From contig SGPM01000261.1 in the NCBI GenBank assembly GCA_004802725.1, positions 1 to 39,273 on the forward strand: DNA of 39,273 nucleotides. Reading direction: 5' to 3'. This DNA comes from Antrodiella citrinella. Its lineage: Eukaryota; Basidiomycota; Agaricomycetes; Polyporales; Steccherinaceae. The notes below the pieces were generated by a model. It saw nothing but the letters and a program-made list of their open reading frames with translations, did no database searches and was not told the origin of the DNA. This document shows, one piece after another, positions 33,940 to 39,273 of this stretch. A program made the position numbers and the translations under genes. Within the stretch, counting starts at the first letter, position 1. Every line of letters starts with the position of its first letter.

Positions 33940-34012
33940 TTTATTCGGCGCCTACGGTTTGTTCAGGCCTGTTCATCGATCGCAAGTTCAACGCGCAACG
34001 CTCCTAATACCA

Positions 34013-34273
34013 ATGCACCTTCTTACTCTTCCAGACGACGTTCTGCTCAATATTGCACTTTACCTATCTATTGTTGATGTTTTATCACTGAGACAGGTAA
34101 TTTCAACTCCATATGTATGGCCCCCTCTCATGTTGCATTTGCAGACTTGCCGTACTCTCCACACCTTTGGAGGAAACGATTACTTATGACATCGACTAAT
34201 TGCTCGACTCGATTTACCTCTCAACCTTCCATCTGGTACCCCTCATTCTATTCTGTCAGATTATCTAGATTAG
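34013..34273 (+). pseudogene. F-box gene fragment with premature stop
   Basis: Starts MHLLTLPDDVLLNIALYLS, a clear F-box, then IVDVLSLRQ, a 48-bp intron (34097-34144) and TCRTLHTFGGNDYL. The next codon is TGA at 34187-34189, where relatives have Trp (DYLW). The same frame then reads HRLIARLDLPLNLPSG before a second stop at 34271-34273. The reading after the first stop still looks like the family, so this is a recent nonsense change plus loss of the 3' part. It starts 73 bp outside the edge of arm B. Confidence 0.72.
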
Positions 34274-34333
34274 ATAACCACCTTCATGGGACTGTACATG
34301 TAATGTACATCAGTGAACAACAGGTAAAATTTC

Positions 34334-35079
34334 GCACACCATCTATAACCTACTTCATCCATCAGGGAAATCCTCCTATCCTGATTAGACTGAATTACAA
34401 GTGATTGGTCTGATCCCCAGGGATCCACCCTAATTATTATCATTAACAGGATTATACATATCCCTTGTAATCACAAAGGTCCCCAGTGTTATCCCTGTAT
34501 CTTAGGCATGATTAATAGTGTTTCAATCATGAAATTGCTGAACTCATTCTTGGAGCATAACCTTCACTGCAAACTTGAAGCATCACTTGTGATCATACAT
34601 GATCTTCACTGAATCAAAATCTATAATGTGCAAACCCTCAGTTTCACTTCAGACAATGCACACAGAGATATAGCAGAAGAATCATATAGTATTGTTGAGT
34701 CCAAGAGAAATTACTATCAAAGCCAATTAAACTATCTGTATTGAGACCAGAGCAGGAAGAGAGAGTGAGAGAGGAGAGCAGAATGATTAAACAGCACACA
34801 GAGATAAAGAGAGGACAGATGAAGTGAGAGTAAGAGATGTGTCATGCAGAGAACAGATGGATCAAGAGAATGAATACAAGAAACAACAAGCAGCAAAGAA
34901 ACACAGTCAAGATGAATGATGCTAGCCACTACTCAGGCATATTCTCATAATCAACAAGACCAGCATCCACAGTGGCATCCTCATCTGCAGGTGTGGTGCT
35001 CCTAAAGGACAGTCTTGAGCACAAGAAATGCAAGCATTAAAACACATACCTGACAAGGTCAAGGATGTTCACCATCATA
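34334..35079. other. CpG-free, CA/TG-rich block
   Basis: Reading every line from 34334 to 35079, I find no CG dinucleotide at all, whereas both sides have many. The block is AT-rich with purine-rich runs (for example 34750-34830). This is the pattern left by cytosine-methylation decay of an old repeat. No intact gene is visible, apart from the last exon of the orphan set on the minus strand. Confidence 0.7.
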
Positions 35080-35292
35080 CGATGCCGTCGCAGAGGACCC
35101 GCTTTCTTCAAGACATCATCAAGGTATTTCTCAGAAGACATGTGATATGCAACACCAGAATCAACGTGGAACAGGACAGGTATACACCTGCCCGTCGTCC
35201 ACCAATGTATGACAAACTCTATCTAGAACAACAATGTGAGCATACAGTCATGGCAATATATCATGACACATGACTTACCACAGTCATAGCCA
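34929..35292 (-). pseudogene. Orphan C-terminal exons of an unidentified protein
   Basis: Minus-strand exons can be read as: one ending at 35279, one at 35222-35050, and a last one from 35001 to the stop at 34931-34929. Introns of 56 and 48 bp have GTAAGT...TTCTAG and GTATGT...CTTTAG borders. The last junction gives RHRMMVNILDLVR joined to STTPADEDATVDAG and an acidic end. Between the upper exon (THGYDC, then VCHTLVDDGQVYTCPVPR) and the SSEKYLDDVLKKAGPL part the frame changes inside the middle exon, so it is probably broken. I do not recognise the family. Confidence 0.4.
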
Positions 35293-35296
35293 TGAG

Positions 35297-35720
35297 TGTT
35301 ACAAACACGCGTGCGCTCTATTCTTTTTCCCTTTTCTTTTCCCTTTGTTTCCTGTTATCTCTTTATTCCCTCATCCACTTCCTTCGTCGTACCCTTACCC
35401 GCATATGGACTCCCATACGAATACCTAGTACGACTCACCCCCTTTTCCCTTTCCCTTACTGCGGATGAACCGTCACCGTCCAACGCTCACCGTTCCAACG
35501 GTTCCCCTTTGAACGTTCCCCCTTTCCTTCCGCAGTCCTTTAGTACTCGAACGATCCTCCTTCAGATTCCGCAGTTCTCATACCTGTATAAATACCTGTA
35601 CGCGTCGGTCAAGTTGTTCCCCAACTTGACCTCCTTGTTAATAGAGGTTATCTTCCACTCTGAACATCGTCCTCGTCTGCACATCGTCCTCATTGTCTCA
35701 CTTGAACCTCGTCCTAGTTA
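35297..35720 (+). repeat. Possible LTR or promoter-like sequence
   Basis: Begins TGTTAC at 35297, contains a long pyrimidine tract (about 35320-35370) and a TATA box (TATAAATA, 35587-35594). These are LTR-like, but no matching end or second copy is seen in the window, so the call is tentative. Confidence 0.25.
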
Positions 35721-35814
35721 GAACTCGTGCCGAAGTTACGCCTCACGTCACATTAGGTCAAGTTGCTACTACTGCGCTGACTCCTCGTAGTCCAAGCGCA
35801 CCCCCACCCACACC

Positions 35815-36303
35815 GTGGCTCCCACAGAGCACTCCCCAGACCATCGACCTCGAACCTCACACCGTCTCCAGACCGGTCCCCTCACCGGATTCTACGCCGT
35901 CTACACCTCTGCAGATACACGAGTCGCCTACGAGTGGTGCACTAACCAGAGCAGACCTGGTTGGTACTTTATCGCAGACGTTACCAACCCAGACCTTCCC
36001 CAGGTCAGAGAACGCGTCCAACGCATCCCTGATAGCTACTTCCGTGACCCTGACGCCTCCTACTCTGACGACGAATCTAACCCTGATTCCGAGACCAACG
36101 CTGATGAGACCCACGGCTCGCTGGTACCGGATACGCCCATAGGAGACCATTTTAGCATTATTCCGTGGCACTTCGGACCTCTGCGAGTCGATTCTACGAT
36201 ACATCGGACCCTTCCTATACGATTCTACGGTGCATCGGACCCCTTCGATTCGATTCTACGGTGCATCGGACTTCTTCTACTCCCTTCTACTCATTCCCTA
36301 TAG
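35815..36303 (+). CDS. ORF of unknown function running into a minisatellite
   Basis: A 162-codon frame. The first part has low-complexity sequence and then a protein-like stretch (GFYAVYTSADTRVAYEWCTN, SRPGWYFIADVTNP) with an acidic segment (SYSDDESNPDSET). The last 45 residues are encoded by the 31-bp tandem repeat. I do not recognise it. It may be the first ORF of a retroelement that starts at the possible LTR upstream, or a degraded gene. An overlapping frame from 35693 is also open but is Pro/Thr-rich and less protein-like. Confidence 0.3.
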   Translation: MAPTEHSPDHRPRTSHRLQTGPLTGFYAVYTSADTRVAYEWCTNQSRPGWYFIADVTNPDLPQVRERVQRIPDSYFRDPDASYSDDESNPDSETNADETHGSLVPDTPIGDHFSIIPWHFGPLRVDSTIHRTLPIRFYGASDPFDSILRCIGLLLLPSTHSL

Positions 36304-36452
36304 TTCTTCTTGCGATGTTTCGATTCGGGCTTTACGATGCGTCGGACCTCTTCGAGTCGATTCTACGATATGTCGGACCTCTCTGCTTCAATTCTACGAT
36401 ACGTCGGACCCTTTCTATTCGATTCTACGATGCGTCGGACTTCTTCTATTTC
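36174..36452 (+). repeat. 31-bp minisatellite with ~169-bp higher-order period
   Basis: The unit ATTCTACGATRCATCGGACC plus 11 variable bases starts at 36191, 36222, 36253, then (after an interruption) 36329, 36360, 36391 and 36422. The steps are exactly 31 bp inside each block. The two blocks and their tails (TCTTGCGA at 36308 and 36477) are offset by 169 bp, so a block was itself duplicated. Since 31 is not a multiple of 3, the array is read in all three frames in turn. Confidence 0.85.
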
Positions 36453-36608
36453 CTTCTACCCTTTCACTCCAACCCGTCTTGCGACGTCCCGGTTCGAGTT
36501 TTGACGAAACTCGGACATCTCCGGACTTTCGTCGGACGCTTCCGTACCTATTTCGAGTATGTTTCGGGTATTTCCGAGGCCTATAAGTAGCACGATCATG
36601 TACTGTAG

Positions 36609-38696
36609 CAAAACAACAAGAGATCCGCCTCCCATTCACGCTCATCGCCCGCCTGTTCCTCACCCACGCCACCACCCCCTCTTCGTCCAGCCCCCCTCCG
36701 GACATCCAGCGCCTCGAGGACCTGTTCGCAGGCTATCAAGGCCCCGACGCGTGCTGGGCACCCAAGTACATGTGCCTCCCCGGGATGCTCAGCCCGGGAG
36801 AGTACGCGATGATCGCGCCGCTGTTGGTCGTGTTCAAGATGGAGATGTGGCGAGGGCAGGAGAGGAAGAAGAGTGGGGAGGGGTGGGGGACGTTGGCGGT
36901 GGATAAGCGGTTTGTGCTGTTGGCTGCGTTTGGGAAGAGGCGGTATATGACGAAGGGTAGGTAGGACGTCCTGTGTCGAGGTGTATGCTAAGCATCCGTA
37001 TAGGTTATGAACGAAATAGCAGTCTTGCGTTCAGTTGATCGACCTGCAGCGCGGTGTACTGGAACGTGTATAGCACCCCGTTATACAAGCCCTTCCAAGT
37101 AGTTCTCTACCCACGCGTGATCTTCTGGACATGTTCAAGTTCGCCACACGCTCTTTTCATATCCATACATGATCTCGTTCGTTGATCAAGGAATTGCATA
37201 AGGATAGAGCACATCATACCCGGGTTCACATATATGCGAAACGACCTGGATGGCCGTGTGGATGGGACCGGTGTCGCGAAGATCAGTCCTGCCAGTGCGT
37301 ATATTAATACAGGCAATGTCGTCGCTGATGTTATATGGCACTCCAGTTAGAACTTTATCAAGTGGGTATGAGTACCAGCACGATGGAGATACACATATGG
37401 TACTCACGACACGTAGGTCTATCCAAGACTCCGTCGCCAATATACCTGATCTATCGCAATAGAACATACGCACCCCACTCCGCCTGATGAGGAGCCCGAA
37501 GACGAAGTGCCGATCGCGTTGCGCTGCAAGTACCTCCTGCATGCAAGTTCGGCACAGCTCGATAGAACCTTCGTTATACTGAATACACAAATTCTTCTGT
37601 CTGAGTTTCGCGGGCGTATTGACTCGAATCCACGATATGTCGTCCTCAAACTCAAAGATCAGCTTCATAAGCTTCGAGACACTACAGCGGTCCACGTGCA
37701 GGAGACATACCTCGGATTCATCATATTCCTCTGACGTCCGACGTAGCCAAAGAATCCTGATTAGCACTTTTATATGTTTGACCTAGAGTGAACGACATCA
37801 GATAAGAACGTGATACAGATAAGTGGGTGAAGATACGCAACCAAAACAACTTAGGTGCCAGTGCATTCGAGGGTATTGAGTGATTATGTCCCAGTAACAA
37901 TGTCTCAAGGATTTCTCCGGTCTGCACGAGCTACATAGGTAAATGTTTGTTAAAATCTAGACACTTTGTCAGGTGTGCTGTGGCGGCGTACGTATGTGAT
38001 CGCATCTGTAGAGTCAATGTATGTCCTGGACTTCAGACTTTGGATATCGCTCCTCATTTGGACTCCGGATCCGTGCTGGCAAAAGCAAGGCGGCGACATC
38101 TAAAGCTGTTTGGCACAACAATAGGATCTGGAGATAGGTTAACGAGTTAGCGTTCAAAAATGATGTACGAGAGGACGCACTTTGTCTTGCTGATACACGT
38201 CCTTAGGTCCAACGATTTCGAGCTCTTCGATAAGCTGTCTCGTCCTGAAGAGCGACTGGAGGCTACCGAAGACGCAAGCCGCACCTGAGTAGTTATTACG
38301 AGGTCCAAATGTCTTCCAGTGCAAATGAATATCAAGGTTACTTCCCTGGTATGCACCAAGAATGGTGTTAGCATTATTGACAACGTGCTCATAGACGTTC
38401 ACGTCATCATTGGCGTCCGACGACCACGACGAAAGACGGCAGAGAGTAGACACTGCGTTTGGAGCATCCCTTATGGCTGAACGTGCAGTCTGCTGAAGGA
38501 GTTGACCCGGTGCGCGGACCTGTTCATGGCGGAGCCGATGACCCTCCATGCAGATTTCATGGTCGGGATGTACACGGATGTGGATGGGAGGGACGCGGCA
38601 CAGGAGGACATGAAGACGCGGGAGAAGGAGATTGTAGCGAAGTTACAGAAGGTGCTGGAGACAGATATGCCAGGGCGGTGGTACTGGTTGAAATAG
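36609..38696 (+). pseudogene. Two-exon remnant of an unidentified gene with a 1.5-kb insert
   Basis: Exon 36609-36960 (after a CTGTAG acceptor) encodes EIRLPFTLIARLFLTH...DACWAPKYMCLPGMLSPGEY...DKRFVLLAAFGKRRYM. A second open stretch, 38489-38696, encodes LLKELTRCADLFMAEPM...LETDMPGRWYWLK and a stop. GT at 36961 (GTAGGA) and AG at 38488 (GTGCAG) join them in phase, giving TKGSLLKELT. Codon use and GC richness match on both sides. The 1528-bp gap, far longer than other introns here, holds FunK1-like sequence on the other strand. The 5' exons are missing. I do not recognise the family. Alternatively the exons are separate fragments. Confidence 0.5.
37186..37767 (-). pseudogene. FunK1-like N-terminal region fragment
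   Basis: The minus-strand frame has RDRHFVFGLLIRRSGVRMF followed by YCDRSGILATESWIDL, the same block that in the complete FunK1 genes reads HRLFFYSFYVYRHTARLLLW and DRVGAMVTKIIDL. It is the conserved segment before the kinase domain. More minus-strand exon-like pieces lie upstream (38154-38450, with NVYEHVVNNANTIL), but frame changes and stops separate them. The kinase domain itself is absent. This is a third, truncated FunK1 relic in the window. Confidence 0.5.
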
Positions 38697-39273
38697 GTAT
38701 CGGTGCTGGAAGATTAGATCTATCTATGAGGTTCACATTTTGCTTTGGGTGAGGCCGTCCGCTGAATTCTATCAGTGTTGACGCGTCCTGAGATATCGGG
38801 TTTGTGTCAGACTCCTGGATTGCAGTCGTGCTTTTGGAGAACAGTCACCTCCACGTACCTTTCCACGCATCATGGCAGTGCTGGCGCTTGGTGCCACAAT
38901 GAAAAGAAACCCGTACCTGGCGTGCTGTAGACGAGATACAAGTACCCACGAAAGAGCAGAAAAGGTGTATTTTCGGAGACGTGGCATGTCAAGGAGAGAT
39001 GATGGCGTTCAATTTCAAGGATAGACGAAGGCGCGAATAAACACATCAACAAAGTCAAACCGAGACTCGAGAGTCTCCAAAATTAGCTGGCAGCATCGCA
39101 TGTGCCGTACTAAATAGAGCGATATGAGTAACCATCTATAATTTATGCCAATGCCGAATATCAATGCATACCTTGGCAGCAGACCAGCCCGCACCAGCTG
39201 CGGAGATACCAGTCCTTGAAATAGCGATATTAACACAATGCTCACTTCGATTTAAATATATGGGAAGACGTAC
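38697..39273. other. Window end; possible minus-strand exon pair
   Basis: On the minus strand, an exon ending at 39172 (TGISAAGAGWSAAK) can splice via GTATGC and GCTGCCAG to 39086-39015 (LILETLESRFDFVDVF, then a stop). The protein is unknown and its start lies outside the window. Nothing else is supported here. Confidence 0.25.

Noticed and set aside
35050..35222. DSG and H residues in HVDSGVAYHMS resembling a Copia protease start
   Set aside because: Downstream residues do not follow the Copia pattern and the frame does not continue into a pol region.
1..39273. tRNA, rRNA, CRISPR arrays or a bacterial-type origin
   Set aside because: None was recognised on reading either strand; the repeats present are the long inverted arms and a minisatellite without spacers. 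A covariance-model scan would be needed to exclude a small RNA gene.

Overview
The window looks like nuclear DNA of a filamentous basidiomycete, most likely an Agaricomycete. Genes are cut by many short GT-AG introns (about 48-85 bp), and the families present are those typically expanded in mushroom-forming fungi: FunK1-type kinases, F-box proteins, NADAR proteins, a short-zinc-finger protein, a PARP-like ADP-ribosyltransferase and a chromodomain Ty3/gypsy element. No rRNA, tRNA, CRISPR array or bacterial-style operon was recognised. All exon models were worked out by hand from reading frame, splice signals and family motifs.

Layout. 1-6368: the 3' part of a decayed Ty3/gypsy chromovirus with a 232-bp 3' LTR. 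6369-9818: arm A of a 3.45-kb inverted repeat carrying a complete FunK1 kinase gene (+). 9819-10579: low-quality sequence with a gap. 10580-12513: a broken F-box/LRR gene. 13033-14534: a basidiomycete hypothetical gene (+). 14802-17103 (-) and 17156-18892 (+): a divergent pair, a kinase-like gene and an F-box gene, with start codons 52 bp apart. 18997-25398: a cluster of ADP-ribose-related genes, made of a zinc-finger protein (-), two NADAR paralogues (-) and a PARP-like ADP-ribosyltransferase (+). 25488-26652: an F-box gene (-). 27447-30082: the mitochondrial ABC transporter ATM1 (+), the one clear housekeeping gene. 30470-33939: arm B of the inverted repeat with a second FunK1 gene (-). 34013-36500: relics, namely an F-box pseudogene, a 745-bp stretch without any CpG, orphan exons, a possible LTR and a 31-bp minisatellite. 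36609-38696: a two-exon gene remnant whose 1.5-kb gap holds a FunK1-like fragment on the other strand.

The most interesting part is 18997-25398. A predicted ADP-ribosyltransferase with an apparent H-Y-E triad sits beside two proteins of the NADAR family, members of which remove ADP-ribose from nucleic acid in bacterial systems. One NADAR copy keeps the conserved glutamate motif and the other has lost it. In related mushroom proteins, as I recall them, the zinc fingers and the transferase form one polypeptide; here they are separate genes at the two ends of the cluster. This suggests a writer / eraser / pseudo-eraser module, which is inference only.

The second theme is recombination: inverted FunK1 arms that are near-identical at both ends but clearly diverged in the middle, and a gypsy LTR that ends exactly where the arm homology begins.
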